Shown here piece by piece: positions 54,369 to 63,712 of a stretch of DNA of 64,000 bases. The DNA comes from an uncultured Nocardioides sp. Lineage in GTDB: Bacteria; Actinomycetota; Actinomycetes; Propionibacteriales; Nocardioidaceae. Each line of letters opens with the position of its first letter. Positions within the stretch are counted from its first letter, which is position 1. Below the pieces are notes generated by a model that made no database searches, was not told the origin of the DNA, and saw only the letters and a program-made list of their open reading frames with translations. The translations under genes were made by a program, and so were the position numbers. The stretch is from NCBI RefSeq assembly GCF_947489365.1, contig NZ_CANLDB010000004.1, positions 248,001 through 312,000 of the forward strand, read 5' to 3'.

Positions 54369-55294
54369 GCGCCGGCTGGCTGGGCACGAGCTGGTCCCCC
54401 TGGAGCTTCGACACCGCCTCCCTGAGCCTCGACGTCGACCTCGGCCCGCTGTCGTTCGACGTGACCGGCCGCGCGGTGTTCCTGTGCTGGGTCACCCTCG
54501 GCGTCCTGGCCCTGGCCGGCGCGGCCGTCGCCGTCTCCCGCCGCCCGGAGCTGACGCAGCGCTGGACGACCTGGGCGCTGATCGTCCCCGTCGTCGGCCT
54601 GCCGATCTGGGCCGGTCGCGGCACGACCGCCGTCCTGGCCGCGGTCCTCGCCGTCGTGGCCGTCGGCGAGTACGCCCGCCTGGCCCGCCTGCGGTCGGTC
54701 GACCGGATGGTGCTCACCGGGCTCGCCGTCGGCTACCCGCTGGCCGCCTGGCTCGCGCCCGGCCTGCTCGCCCTCGCCCCGCTCGTGGTCCTGCTGTCCG
54801 CGCTGCCGTCCGTGCTCGGCGGCGACCTGGCCGACGGCGTACGACGGTCCGCGATGACCGCCTTCGGCTCGGTGTGGATCTGCTGGGCGCTGGCCCACCT
54901 CGTCGTGCTCTGGGAGGACGCCTACCTGGTGGCGTTCGCCGCCGCGGCGGCCGACGTCGCCGCCTGGTGCGGCGGCAAGGGCCTGCGCCGGTTCGGCTGG
55001 GCGCGCCGCCCGCTGTCGCCGCTGTCGCCGAACAAGACCGTCGGCGGGCTCGTCGGCGCCGTCGTCGGCACCACCCTGGTCCTCCTCCTGCTGGGTGAGC
55101 TCTCCGCCGGCCTGGTCCTCGCGGTCGCCCTGGGCGGCGTGCTCGGCGACCTCGTCGAGTCGATGGTGAAGCGCCAGGCCGGGGTCAAGGACGCGGGCGG
55201 CTGGCTGCCCGGTTTCGGCGGCCTGCTCGACCGCGTCGACTCGCTGCTGCTCGTGCTGCCCCTCGCCGCCGTCCTGACGGGGGGTCTCGCGTGA
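54365..55294 (+). CDS. Phosphatidate cytidylyltransferase (CdsA-like)
   Basis: A 309-residue membrane protein with about eight segments. The CdsA signature is present near the C-terminus: S-M-V-K-R-x4-KDAGGWLPGFGGLLDRVDS, matching S-x-x-KR-x4-KD...GG.LDR.D (the usual G-H-G-G is G-F-G-G). It would make CDP-diacylglycerol from phosphatidate and CTP. ATGA overlap with the upstream gene and GTGA overlap with the downstream acyltransferase make a three-gene lipid operon. Confidence 0.82.
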   Translation: MSAGWLGTSWSPWSFDTASLSLDVDLGPLSFDVTGRAVFLCWVTLGVLALAGAAVAVSRRPELTQRWTTWALIVPVVGLPIWAGRGTTAVLAAVLAVVAVGEYARLARLRSVDRMVLTGLAVGYPLAAWLAPGLLALAPLVVLLSALPSVLGGDLADGVRRSAMTAFGSVWICWALAHLVVLWEDAYLVAFAAAAADVAAWCGGKGLRRFGWARRPLSPLSPNKTVGGLVGAVVGTTLVLLLLGELSAGLVLAVALGGVLGDLVESMVKRQAGVKDAGGWLPGFGGLLDRVDSLLLVLPLAAVLTGGLA

Positions 55295-56460
55295 GCCGCC
55301 TCGCCTCGCACCTGCGCCGCGGCCTGTGGCGCGCCGTCACGGCCCTCACCGGTGGTCTGCGGACCGCCGGTCGGCTCGAGGGCACCGGCGGCCGGATCGT
55401 GGTCGCCAACCACTCCTCGCACGGCGACACCGCCGCGCTGCTCGCCGCGCTGCCGGCCGACGCCCGCCCGGTCTTCGCCGCCGCGGCCGACTACTGGTTC
55501 GACGTGGGCTGGCGGCGGGTTGTCGCGACCCGGCTGGCGGGGATCCTGCCCGTCCGCCGCGGCTGCGAGGGCGCCTACGAGGCCATGCTGGACGCCGTCC
55601 GGCCGGCGCTCGAGCGCGGTCACACGGTGATCGTCTACCCCGAGGGCACCCGCACCGAGGACGGCAGTGTCGGCCGCTTCCGCTCCGGAGCGCTGCGCCT
55701 GGCGCGCGACTGCGGCGTGCCCGTCGTGCCGGTCGCCGTCCTCGGCACCCGTGCGCTGCTCCCGAAGAACGGGCGCCTGACGCCGGGCCCTCTGGAGGTC
55801 CGTGTCGGCGAGCCGCGCGACCCGGCCGCGACCACCGCCGCGGACCTGCGCGACGACGTCCTCGGCCTGCTCGAGGAGGGCCCCGCGCGGCCGCGGACGT
55901 CGGCGCTGTGGCGCGCCACCGCGCTACTGGTCACCTCCCGCGCAGGACTGGCCGTGGCGTTCGCCTGGGGGCTGGCGGAGGCGTGGAGCTGGCCGGTCAT
56001 GGCCGAGATGGCGCTCGTGCTGCTGGCCGCGGCCGTCCCCGCGCAGGTGCCGCGGTGGGCCGTCGGCGTCGTCGCCGGGTCGGTGACCGGCGTCGTCACC
56101 CACGCGTGGGCCGCCGCGCACGGCGTCCGCCCGCCGCTGCCGTGGACGACGGACCGGATGGCCGACGCGGTCGCCACCGACCTCGCCGGCGGTCCCGCCG
56201 GGGTCGTGGCGCAGGCGCTGTCCGGCATCCCGGTCAAGCTCTACGCCCAGGTCGCGGGGACGACGGGCCTCGACCTGGGAGCCCTGGCGGCCTGGACCGT
56301 GGTCGGCCGTGGCCTGCGCATGGCGGCCGTCGCCCTCGTCGTCTGGTGGCTGGCGCGGCTGCTGCACCCGTGGCTGCGGCGTCTGTGGGGGCCGTACCTC
56401 GCCCTCGTCGTCACCGGGTTCGCGGTGGCACTGGGCGCGATCGTGCGCGGCTGGTCCTGA
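55291..56460 (+). CDS. 1-acylglycerol-phosphate acyltransferase (PlsC-like) fused to a membrane domain
   Basis: A 389-residue protein. Residues about 30-200 are a PlsC domain with the H-x4-D motif in VANHSSHGDTAAL and the phosphate-binding YPEGTRTEDG. Residues about 205-389 form an unrelated membrane region with several helices and a polar middle segment (DRMADAVATDLAGG). Standard PlsC is about 240 residues, so this is a fusion. GTG start overlapping the CdsA gene. Together the three genes could make and use phosphatidate. Confidence 0.82.
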   Translation: MSRLASHLRRGLWRAVTALTGGLRTAGRLEGTGGRIVVANHSSHGDTAALLAALPADARPVFAAAADYWFDVGWRRVVATRLAGILPVRRGCEGAYEAMLDAVRPALERGHTVIVYPEGTRTEDGSVGRFRSGALRLARDCGVPVVPVAVLGTRALLPKNGRLTPGPLEVRVGEPRDPAATTAADLRDDVLGLLEEGPARPRTSALWRATALLVTSRAGLAVAFAWGLAEAWSWPVMAEMALVLLAAAVPAQVPRWAVGVVAGSVTGVVTHAWAAAHGVRPPLPWTTDRMADAVATDLAGGPAGVVAQALSGIPVKLYAQVAGTTGLDLGALAAWTVVGRGLRMAAVALVVWWLARLLHPWLRRLWGPYLALVVTGFAVALGAIVRGWS

Positions 56461-56479
56461 GCGGCCCGGGGGCGCTCCC

Positions 56480-56485
56480 TAGACT
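56480..56485 (+). promoter_or_regulatory. Predicted -10 element of the ABC transporter operon
   Basis: TAGACT ends 6 nt before the GTG at 56492. No Shine-Dalgarno is present in the 31-bp gap, which fits leaderless transcription. Confidence 0.5.
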
Positions 56486-56491
56486 CGAGCG

Positions 56492-57481
56492 GTGCCCCCG
56501 ACCCCGTCCGACGCCGCCTCGGCCCCCGCCGTCCGGGTCCAGGACCTGGTGATGCGGTACGGCGACACCGTGGCGGCCGACGGCCTGTCGCTCGAGGTCG
56601 CGCGGGGCTCGATCACCGCGGTCCTCGGACCGAACGGCGCCGGGAAGACCACCACGCTCGAGACCTGCGAGGGCTACCGGCGCCCGCAGGGCGGGTCGGT
56701 CCGCGTCCTGGGCCTCGACCCGGTCCGCCAGCGGCGCGAGCTGCTCCCCCGCATCGGCGTGATGCTGCAGGGCGGCGGGGCCTGGTCCGGCGTGCGTGCC
56801 GTCGAGATGCTGCGTCACGTCGCCAGCCTGCACGCCCACCCCCTCCCCGTGGGGCTCCTCGTCGAGCGTCTCGGTCTCGACGAGTGCGGCCGGACGCCGT
56901 ACCGGCGGCTCTCGGGTGGGCAGCAGCAGCGCCTCGGGCTCGCCATGGCCGTCGTGGGGCGGCCCGAGCTGCTGTTCGTCGACGAGCCGACCGCCGGGAT
57001 GGACCCCGCCGTCCGGCGCACCACCTGGGACCTGCTGCGCGAGCTCCAGCACGACGGGGTGACCACCGTCCTCACCACCCACTACATGGAGGAGGCCGAG
57101 CGGCTCGCCGACCTCGTCCACCTCGTCGACCACGGCCGGGTCGTCGCCTCCGGCTCGCCGCTGGCCCTGACCCGCGGTCGCGGCGACGCGACGATCCGCC
57201 TCGTCGTCACCGAGCCCTTCCCCCTCGGCGCGCCGCAGTCGCTGGCCACCGCGCTCGGCCACGGGACCGAGGTCACCCCGGTCGACGAGCGCAGCCTGGT
57301 GGTCACCGGGCCCGCCGACGCGAGCACGCTCGCGGTGGTCTCCGCCTGGTGCGAGGACTTCGGCGTCGTCCCCGAGTCGCTCACCATGGGCCGCATGACC
57401 CTGGAGGACGTCTTCCTCGCCGAGACCGGACGACCGCTGGCCCCCACCGACGGCACGATCGACGGGGGCCGGGCGGCGTGA
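56492..57481 (+). CDS. ABC transporter ATP-binding subunit (DrrA-like)
   Basis: A 329-residue ATPase: Walker A LGPNGAGKTTTLE, signature RLSGGQQQRLGLAMAVV, Walker B LLFVDEPTAGMD, H-loop VLTTHYMEEAERLA, and a DrrA-type C-terminal domain (MTLEDVFLAETGRPL). Such proteins pair with ABC-2 permeases for drug or lipid export, and a permease follows with a 4-bp GTGA overlap. Confidence 0.9.
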   Translation: MPPTPSDAASAPAVRVQDLVMRYGDTVAADGLSLEVARGSITAVLGPNGAGKTTTLETCEGYRRPQGGSVRVLGLDPVRQRRELLPRIGVMLQGGGAWSGVRAVEMLRHVASLHAHPLPVGLLVERLGLDECGRTPYRRLSGGQQQRLGLAMAVVGRPELLFVDEPTAGMDPAVRRTTWDLLRELQHDGVTTVLTTHYMEEAERLADLVHLVDHGRVVASGSPLALTRGRGDATIRLVVTEPFPLGAPQSLATALGHGTEVTPVDERSLVVTGPADASTLAVVSAWCEDFGVVPESLTMGRMTLEDVFLAETGRPLAPTDGTIDGGRAA

Positions 57482-58266
57482 CGCAGCAGGAGACCGCCCG
57501 CGGGACCTTCACCCCGCGCCCCGGCGCCGCGCCGTACACCGCGATGGTGCGCGCCCAGGCCTCGATGGAGACCCGGCTGCTGCTCCGCCACGGCGAGCAG
57601 CTCCTCATCGCCGTCGTCATCCCCGTCATCGCCCTCGTCGGCGGCGTCGTCGCGGCCGGCCGGCTCGGGATCGACCTCGACGGCCACGCGCCCGTCGACG
57701 CGCTCACCCCCGGCGTGCTCGCGCTCGCCGTGATGTCCACCGCCTTCACCTCGCTGGCGATCGCGACCGGGTTCGAGCGCCGCTACGGCCTGCTCAAGCG
57801 CCTGGGCGCCTCGCCGCTCCCCCGGTCGGGCCTGCTGCTCGGCAAGGTCGGCGGCCTCCTCGTGGTGCAGGCGGTGCAGGTCGTCGTGATCGGCGCCGTC
57901 GCCCTGCTCATGGGCTGGTCGCCGGACCCCCTGGGCCTGCTCCTGGCGCTGCCGTGCGCGCTGCTGGGCACGGCGGCCTTCGCGGGGCTCGGGCTCGCGC
58001 TCGCCGGGACGCTGCGCGCCGAGGCCACCCTCGCCGTCGCCAACCTCGTCTACCTCCTCCTGCTCGCCGGGGGCGCCGTGGTGCTCCCGCGGTCGTCGTA
58101 CGGCGGCGCGTCGGAGGTCCTCGCCGTGCTGCCGTCGGCGGCGCTCGGGGACGCGCTGCGCGCCGCCCTGCTCGACGGCACCCTCGCCGTGCTGCCGCTC
58201 GTCGTGCTCGCGGTCTGGGCTGCCCTCGGCGCCGGCCTGGCCTCCCGGTTCTTCCGCTGGGAGTGA
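57478..58266 (+). CDS. ABC-2 type permease subunit
   Basis: A 262-residue membrane protein with about six segments. After a short cytosolic N-terminus and an amphipathic segment (AQASMETRLLLRHGEQLL), the family stretch ATGFERRYGLLKRLGASPLP appears between helices 2 and 3. It is the partner of the ATPase encoded upstream. The substrate is not predictable. GTG start, coupled to the ATPase stop. Confidence 0.87.
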   Translation: MTQQETARGTFTPRPGAAPYTAMVRAQASMETRLLLRHGEQLLIAVVIPVIALVGGVVAAGRLGIDLDGHAPVDALTPGVLALAVMSTAFTSLAIATGFERRYGLLKRLGASPLPRSGLLLGKVGGLLVVQAVQVVVIGAVALLMGWSPDPLGLLLALPCALLGTAAFAGLGLALAGTLRAEATLAVANLVYLLLLAGGAVVLPRSSYGGASEVLAVLPSAALGDALRAALLDGTLAVLPLVVLAVWAALGAGLASRFFRWE

Positions 58267-58282
58267 CCCGCAGAATGGGGTG

Positions 58283-59206
58283 GTGAGCACCCTGCTGCGC
58301 CCCCTCGACCGCCTCGTGCCCTGGCTGTGGCCGGTGGCCGTCGCCAACCTCGTGGCGAACGTGCTGATCGTCGTGACCGGCGGCGCGGTGCGTCTCACCG
58401 CGTCGGGGCTCGGCTGCCCCACGTGGCCGCGGTGCAGCGAGGAGTCCTACGTCAGCCACGGGGAGCTCGGCCTGCACGGGGCGATCGAGTTCGGCAACCG
58501 GCTGCTCACCTTCGCCGTCGCCATCGTGGCCCTGCTCGCCCTCGTCGCCGCCTGGCGCAGCGGCCGGCGGCGCGCGACCCGGCTCGCGCTGGTCGTGTTC
58601 CTCGGCATCCCGGCGCAGGCCCTGCTCGGCGGCGTCACGGTGCTCACGCAGCTGAACCCGTGGGTCGTCGCCCTGCACTTCCTGGTCTCGATGGCGATCA
58701 TCGGGGTCTGCGTCCTGCTCCTCGACGAGCTGCGCGGCCCCGAGCGCGACGCCGCGCCCCTCGCCGTACGACGGGCCTCACTCGTCGTCTTCGCGCTGGG
58801 GTGGCTCTCGCTCTACCTCGGCACCGTCGTCACCGGCAGCGGCCCCCACGCCGGCGACCTCGACGCCCGCCGTACGGGCCTCGACCCGCAGTGGATGTCG
58901 CACGTCCACGCCTGGTCCGTCTACGCGCTCGTCGGCGCCACCCTGGTCCTGCTCGTGCTCGCCCGCCGCTCCGGCGCCGCGCGGGTGGCGTCGGTGACCG
59001 CCCTGCTGCTCGGCGTCGAGCTCGCGCAGGGCGTCGTCGGCTTCGTGCAGTACTTCACCGACCTGCCGATCGTGCTCGTCGCGCTGCACATGCTGGGCGC
59101 GGCGCTCATCTCCGCCGCGATCACGGCGACGGTGCTGTCCGCCCGTCCGCTGGTGCGGCGGCGGGCCCGCACCCCCGTGGCCGGGCCCACCGCCGTCACC
59201 ACCTGA
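58283..59206 (+). CDS. ctaA: Heme A synthase (CtaA/COX15)
   Basis: A 307-residue, eight-helix membrane protein converting heme O to heme A. The four heme-ligand histidines are in ELGLHGAIEFGNRLLT, VVALHFLVSM, WMSHVHAWSVYAL and VALHMLGAAL. The extracytoplasmic cysteine pair GCPTWPRC is present. Of two adjacent in-frame GTGs (58280 and 58283) the second is favoured because CAGAAT lies 6 nt upstream. It converges on ctaB, which makes its substrate. Confidence 0.92.
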   Translation: MSTLLRPLDRLVPWLWPVAVANLVANVLIVVTGGAVRLTASGLGCPTWPRCSEESYVSHGELGLHGAIEFGNRLLTFAVAIVALLALVAAWRSGRRRATRLALVVFLGIPAQALLGGVTVLTQLNPWVVALHFLVSMAIIGVCVLLLDELRGPERDAAPLAVRRASLVVFALGWLSLYLGTVVTGSGPHAGDLDARRTGLDPQWMSHVHAWSVYALVGATLVLLVLARRSGAARVASVTALLLGVELAQGVVGFVQYFTDLPIVLVALHMLGAALISAAITATVLSARPLVRRRARTPVAGPTAVTT

Positions 59207-59218
59207 GACGCACAGGCG

Positions 59219-59242
59219 GCCCGATCGGTTGCGTGGTCGGGC
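59219..59242. terminator. Bidirectional hairpin between ctaA and ctaB
   Basis: GCCCGATC and GGTCGGGC pair over 8 bp (one G-T wobble) around an 8-nt loop in the 49-bp convergent gap. It is followed on the plus strand by a short A-rich stretch. Confidence 0.5.
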
Positions 59243-59255
59243 GAGAAAGTCCGGA

Positions 59256-60242
59256 TCAGCCGAACGAGCCCGCGACCAGCGGGTCGATGGCGACGGCGAC
59301 GAACAGCAGCGACAGGTACAGGTTCGAGCTGTGGAACAACCGCATCGGACGGATCTCGGAGAGGTCCTCCGTGCCGCGGGAGCGGCGCCACAGGGCGACG
59401 GACTCGACGAGGAACACGGCGCCGAGCACGACAGCGGCGAGCGGGTAGAACCAGCCCGTCCCGGCCACCGGCCACAGCAGGAGCGAGGTCGCGACCATGA
59501 CGACGGCGTAGGCGATGATCTGCACGGCGACCTTCGAGGCCGGCAGCAGCACCGGCAGCATCGGCACGTCGACCTGGCGGTAGTCCTCGCGGTAGCGCAG
59601 GGCCAGCGCCCAGGTGTGCGGCGGCGTCCAGAAGAAGACGACGAGGAACAGGATCACGGGCGCCCAGGCGAGCTCGTTCGTGACCGCCGTCCAGCCGATC
59701 AGCGCGGGGAAGCAGCCGGCCAGGCCGCCCCACACGATGTTCTGGGCGGTGCGGCGCTTCAGCACCATCGTGTAGACGAGCACGTAGAACGCGTTGGCCG
59801 CGAGGGCCAGGCCCGCCGAGAGCAGGTTGACCCAGATCGCGAGCACCACGGTGGACACCACGCCGAGCGCGAGCCCGAAGACCAGGGCGGAGCGGGGCGA
59901 CACGATGTGGCGCGGCAGCGCCCGGCGGCGGGTGCGCCGCATCTGCTCGTCGATGTCCCGGTCGTAGACGCAGTTGAGCGCCGAGGCCGACCCGGCCGAC
60001 AGGGTGCCGCCGACGACGGTGGCGACGACCAGCCCCAGAGGAGGGACGCCGCGGGCGGCGAAGAACATGACCGGGACCGTGGTCAGCAGCAGCAGCTCGA
60101 TGACGCGGGGCTTGGTGAGCCCGACGTACGCCGCGAGGACGTCACGCACCGAGGTGCGGTCCTCCGGGCCCGGGGTCGCGTCCTGACGCGGCGGGACGCC
60201 GGGGGCACGACCGTGCGCGGCCGGCGGGCCGGATCGGGTCAC
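59256..60242 (-). CDS. ctaB: Protoheme IX farnesyltransferase (CtaB/heme O synthase)
   Basis: A 328-residue UbiA-family prenyltransferase. The first aspartate-rich motif is NCVYDRDIDEQMRRTRRRALP; the second region is FFWTPPHTWALALRYREDY with the following polar stretch VPMLPV. About nine membrane segments. The N-terminus (about 30 residues, GTG start) is polar. It makes heme O for ctaA. The 225-bp gap to tkt holds no gene; no clear promoter could be placed there. Confidence 0.93.
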   Translation of the reverse strand: MTRSGPPAAHGRAPGVPPRQDATPGPEDRTSVRDVLAAYVGLTKPRVIELLLLTTVPVMFFAARGVPPLGLVVATVVGGTLSAGSASALNCVYDRDIDEQMRRTRRRALPRHIVSPRSALVFGLALGVVSTVVLAIWVNLLSAGLALAANAFYVLVYTMVLKRRTAQNIVWGGLAGCFPALIGWTAVTNELAWAPVILFLVVFFWTPPHTWALALRYREDYRQVDVPMLPVLLPASKVAVQIIAYAVVMVATSLLLWPVAGTGWFYPLAAVVLGAVFLVESVALWRRSRGTEDLSEIRPMRLFHSSNLYLSLLFVAVAIDPLVAGSFG

Positions 60243-60467
60243 GAAGGTCCTCGCAGGGCTGGACGACGGGGATGGGCTGCATGGGGCCGAGGCTTCCGGA
60301 CACCGGGACGTGGTCGTGGAGACCACCTGTCCACCGCACGCACTCCCGGTCGAGTCTAGCCCGGTGACGACAGTAGGCTCGACACGACCCGAGCCGACGC
60401 CCGACCGGCCGTCGCGCTCCCATCGGACCGGGTCCACCGACACCGGCACGGACCGTAGAGGAACCAC

Positions 60468-62564
60468 GTGAGCACCCTCCCCACCCTGGACTGGACCGAG
60501 ACCGACGACCGGGCGGTCGACACCGTCCGCGTGCTGGCCATGGATGCCGTGCAGAAGGTCGGCAACGGCCACCCCGGCACCGCGATGAGCCTGGCGCCCG
60601 TCGCCTACCTGCTGTTCCAGAAGGTGATGCGCCACAACCCGGCCGACCCCCACTGGCCCGGCCGTGACCGCTTCGTCCTCTCGTGCGGCCACTCCTCCCT
60701 GTCGCTCTACCTGCAGCTCTACCTGGGCGGCTGGGGCCTCGAGATCGAGGACATCGAGGCGCTGCGCACCTGGGACAGCAAGACCCCGGGCCACCCCGAG
60801 TACAGCCACACCGCCGGCGTCGAGACCACCACCGGCCCGCTGGGCCAGGGCGTCGCCAACGCCGTCGGCTTCGCGATGGCCGGGCGCCGCGAGCGCGGGC
60901 TGCTCGACCCCGACGCCTCGCCCGAGGACAGCCCCTTCGACCACCAGATCTACGCCCTGTGCTCGGACGGCGACATGCAGGAGGGCGTCAGCGCCGAGGC
61001 CTCCTCCATCGCCGGCCACCAGGGCCTGGGCAACCTGACGGTCATCTACGACGCCAACAAGATCTCCATCGAGGACGACACCGACGTCGCGTTCACCGAG
61101 GACGTCGCCGCCCGCTACGAGGCGTACGGCTGGCACGTGCAGGTCGTCGACTGGACCGCCGGCACGGAGTACTCCGAGGACGTCCCGGCCCTGTACGAGG
61201 CCATCTCCGCCGCCCGTGCGGTGCAGGACAAGCCCAGCTTCATCCTGCTGCGCACGATCATCGCCTGGCCCGCCCCGAACGCCCAGAACACCGGTGCCTC
61301 CCACGGCTCCGCCCTGGGCGAGGACGAGGTCGCCGCCACCAAGGAGGTCCTCGGCTTCGACCCGCAGCGCACCTTCGAGGTGCCGGCCGACGTGATCGAG
61401 CACACCCGCGCCGCCGTCGCGCGCGGCAAGGAGGCGCAGGCCGCCTGGGACGCGTCGTTCGAGGCCTGGACGAAGCAGCCGAACGCCGACGTCGCGCTCT
61501 ACGAGCGCATGCAGACCCGCACCCTGCCCGACGGCTGGACCGACGCCCTCCCGACCTTCGAGGCCGACCCGAAGGGCGTCGCCACCCGCAAGGCGTCCGG
61601 TGAGGTCATCAACGCCATCGCCCCGGTCCTGCCGGAGCTGTGGGGCGGCTCGGCCGACCTCGCCGGCTCCAACAACACGACGATCGAGGGTGCTCCCTCG
61701 TTCAACCTGGCGGACAACTCGACCGGCAAGTTCACCGCCGACCCGTACGGCCGGGTGCTCCACTTCGGCATCCGCGAGCACGCCATGGGCGCGATCATGA
61801 ACGGCATCGCCAGCCACGGCGGCACCCGCGTCTTCGGCGGGACGTTCCTCACGTTCTCCGACTACATGCGGCCCTCGGTCCGCCTGGCGGCGCTGATGAA
61901 GCTGCCGGTCACCTACGTGTGGACCCACGACTCCATCGGCCTCGGCGAGGACGGCCCGACCCACCAGCCGATCGAGCACCTCGCCGCCCTCCGGGCGATC
62001 CCCGGCCTCGCCGTCGTCCGCCCGGCCGACGCCAACGAGACCGTCGCCGCCTGGCAGCACGTGCTGGAGAACCCCGGCCGGCCGGCCGGGCTGTGCCTGA
62101 GCCGGCAGAACGTGCCGACCTTCCCGCGCGACACCGACGGCTACTCCGACACCTCGAACGTCAGCAAGGGCGCCTACGTGCTCCTCGACGTCGAGGGCGG
62201 CCAGCCCGACGTCGTGCTCATCGGCACCGGCTCCGAGGTCCAGCTCGCCGTCGAGGCGCGCGAGATCCTCGCCGCCGAGGGCGTCCGCGCCCGCGTCGTG
62301 TCGATGCCGTGCCACGAGTGGTTCGACGCCCAGGAGCTCTCCTACCGCGAGACCGTGATCCCGCCCGGCGTCCGCGCCCGCGTCTCGGTCGAGGCCGGCA
62401 TCGCGCAGGGCTGGCGCGAGATCGTCGGGGACCACGGCCGGATCATCTCGATCGAGGGCTACGGCGCCAGCGCCGACTACGAGCGCATCTACCGCGAGTA
62501 CGGCGTGACGGCCGAGGCCGTCGCCGCCGCGGCCCGCGACAGCATCGCCGCGGCGACCAGCTGA
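60468..62564 (+). CDS. tkt: Transketolase
   Basis: A 698-residue thiamine-diphosphate enzyme of the pentose phosphate pathway. The ThDP site is [16 protein letters not shown] with DANKISI; the pyrimidine domain has [19 protein letters not shown] and [16 protein letters not shown]; the C-terminal domain ends normally. GAGG lies before the GTG start. It is followed by tal and pgi. Confidence 0.96.
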   Translation: MSTLPTLDWTETDDRAVDTVRVLAMDAVQKVGNGHPGTAMSLAPVAYLLFQKVMRHNPADPHWPGRDRFVLSCGHSSLSLYLQLYLGGWGLEIEDIEALRTWDSKTPGHPEYSHTAGVETTTGPLGQGVANAVGFAMAGRRERGLLDPDASPEDSPFDHQIYALCSDGDMQEGVSAEASSIAGHQGLGNLTVIYDANKISIEDDTDVAFTEDVAARYEAYGWHVQVVDWTAGTEYSEDVPALYEAISAARAVQDKPSFILLRTIIAWPAPNAQNTGASHGSALGEDEVAATKEVLGFDPQRTFEVPADVIEHTRAAVARGKEAQAAWDASFEAWTKQPNADVALYERMQTRTLPDGWTDALPTFEADPKGVATRKASGEVINAIAPVLPELWGGSADLAGSNNTTIEGAPSFNLADNSTGKFTADPYGRVLHFGIREHAMGAIMNGIASHGGTRVFGGTFLTFSDYMRPSVRLAALMKLPVTYVWTHDSIGLGEDGPTHQPIEHLAALRAIPGLAVVRPADANETVAAWQHVLENPGRPAGLCLSRQNVPTFPRDTDGYSDTSNVSKGAYVLLDVEGGQPDVVLIGTGSEVQLAVEAREILAAEGVRARVVSMPCHEWFDAQELSYRETVIPPGVRARVSVEAGIAQGWREIVGDHGRIISIEGYGASADYERIYREYGVTAEAVAAAARDSIAAATS

Positions 62565-62608
62565 CCCCGCGGCCCCACCCGGACCACCACTCCCCAAGGA
62601 GGAACCAC

Positions 62609-63712
62609 ATGTCCGACCGTCTCAAGGCCCTGGCTGACGCCGGTGTCTCCATCTGGCTCGACGACCTCTCCCGCGAGCGCCTGCGCAGCGGCAACCTCGA
62701 GCAGCTCGTCGCCGAGAAGTCCGTCGTCGGCGTCACCACCAACCCGTCGATCTTCTCCGCCGCGCTCGGCGAGGGCGACGCCTACGACGAGCAGCTGCGC
62801 GAGCTCGCCGGCAAGGGCGTCGGCGTCGACGACGCGATCTTCACCATCACCACCGACGACGTCCGCGACGCCTGCGACGTCCTGCGCCCGGCGTACGACA
62901 CCAACCCGGCCGACGGCCGCGTGTCCATCGAGGTCGACCCGGGCCTCGCCCGCGACACCGAGGCCACCATCGCCCAGGCGAAGGCGCTGTGGGCGTCGGT
63001 GGACCGCACCAACGCGCTGATCAAGATCCCGGCGACCGAGGAGGGCCTGCCGGCCATCACCGCGGTCATCGCGGAGGGCATCAACGTCAACGTCACGCTG
63101 ATCTTCAGCATCGACCGCTACCGCGCCGTCATGGACGCCTACATGGCCGGGCTCGAGAAGGCGCGCGACGCCGGCCTCGACCTGTCGACCATCCACTCCG
63201 TCGGCTCGTTCTTCGTCTCCCGCGTGGACTCCGAGATCGACGACCGGCTCGACAAGGTCGGCACCGACGAGGCCAGGGCCCTGAAGGGCAAGGCCGCCGT
63301 CGCGAACGCGCGACTGGCCTACGCTGCCTTCACCGACGCGTTCTCGGGTGAGCGCTGGGAGTCGCTGGCCGCCGACGGCGCCCAGGCGCAGCGCCCGCTG
63401 TGGGCCTCCACCGGGGTCAAGAACCCCGACTACCCCGACACCCTCTACGTGACCGACCTCGTCGTCGCCGACACCGTGAACACGATGCCGGAGAAGACCC
63501 TCGAGGCGTTCGCCGACCACGGCGAGGTCGAGGGCGACAAGGTCACCGGCCGCGGCGAGGAGTCCGAGAAGGTCTTCCAGCAGATCAGCGCCGTCGGGGT
63601 CGACCTCGACGACGTGTACGTCGTGCTCGAGGACGAGGGTGTCGCGAAGTTCGACGACGCCTGGGCCGAGCTCACGAAGACGGTGAAGGACCAGCTGGAG
63701 AAGTCGGCATGA
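62609..63712 (+). CDS. tal: Transaldolase
   Basis: A 367-residue transaldolase of the actinobacterial type: [16 protein letters not shown], the Schiff-base lysine in [13 protein letters not shown], and [20 protein letters not shown] stands 6 nt before the ATG, the best Shine-Dalgarno in the window. It moves a dihydroxyacetone unit between sedoheptulose 7-phosphate and glyceraldehyde 3-phosphate. The stop overlaps pgi by ATGA. Confidence 0.95.
   Translation: MSDRLKALADAGVSIWLDDLSRERLRSGNLEQLVAEKSVVGVTTNPSIFSAALGEGDAYDEQLRELAGKGVGVDDAIFTITTDDVRDACDVLRPAYDTNPADGRVSIEVDPGLARDTEATIAQAKALWASVDRTNALIKIPATEEGLPAITAVIAEGINVNVTLIFSIDRYRAVMDAYMAGLEKARDAGLDLSTIHSVGSFFVSRVDSEIDDRLDKVGTDEARALKGKAAVANARLAYAAFTDAFSGERWESLAADGAQAQRPLWASTGVKNPDYPDTLYVTDLVVADTVNTMPEKTLEAFADHGEVEGDKVTGRGEESEKVFQQISAVGVDLDDVYVVLEDEGVAKFDDAWAELTKTVKDQLEKSA

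Noticed and set aside
60243..60467. A regulatory RNA or riboswitch in the ctaB-tkt gap.
   Set aside because: No conserved riboswitch-like core or strong paired element could be recognised by eye; left as an ordinary 225-bp divergent promoter region.
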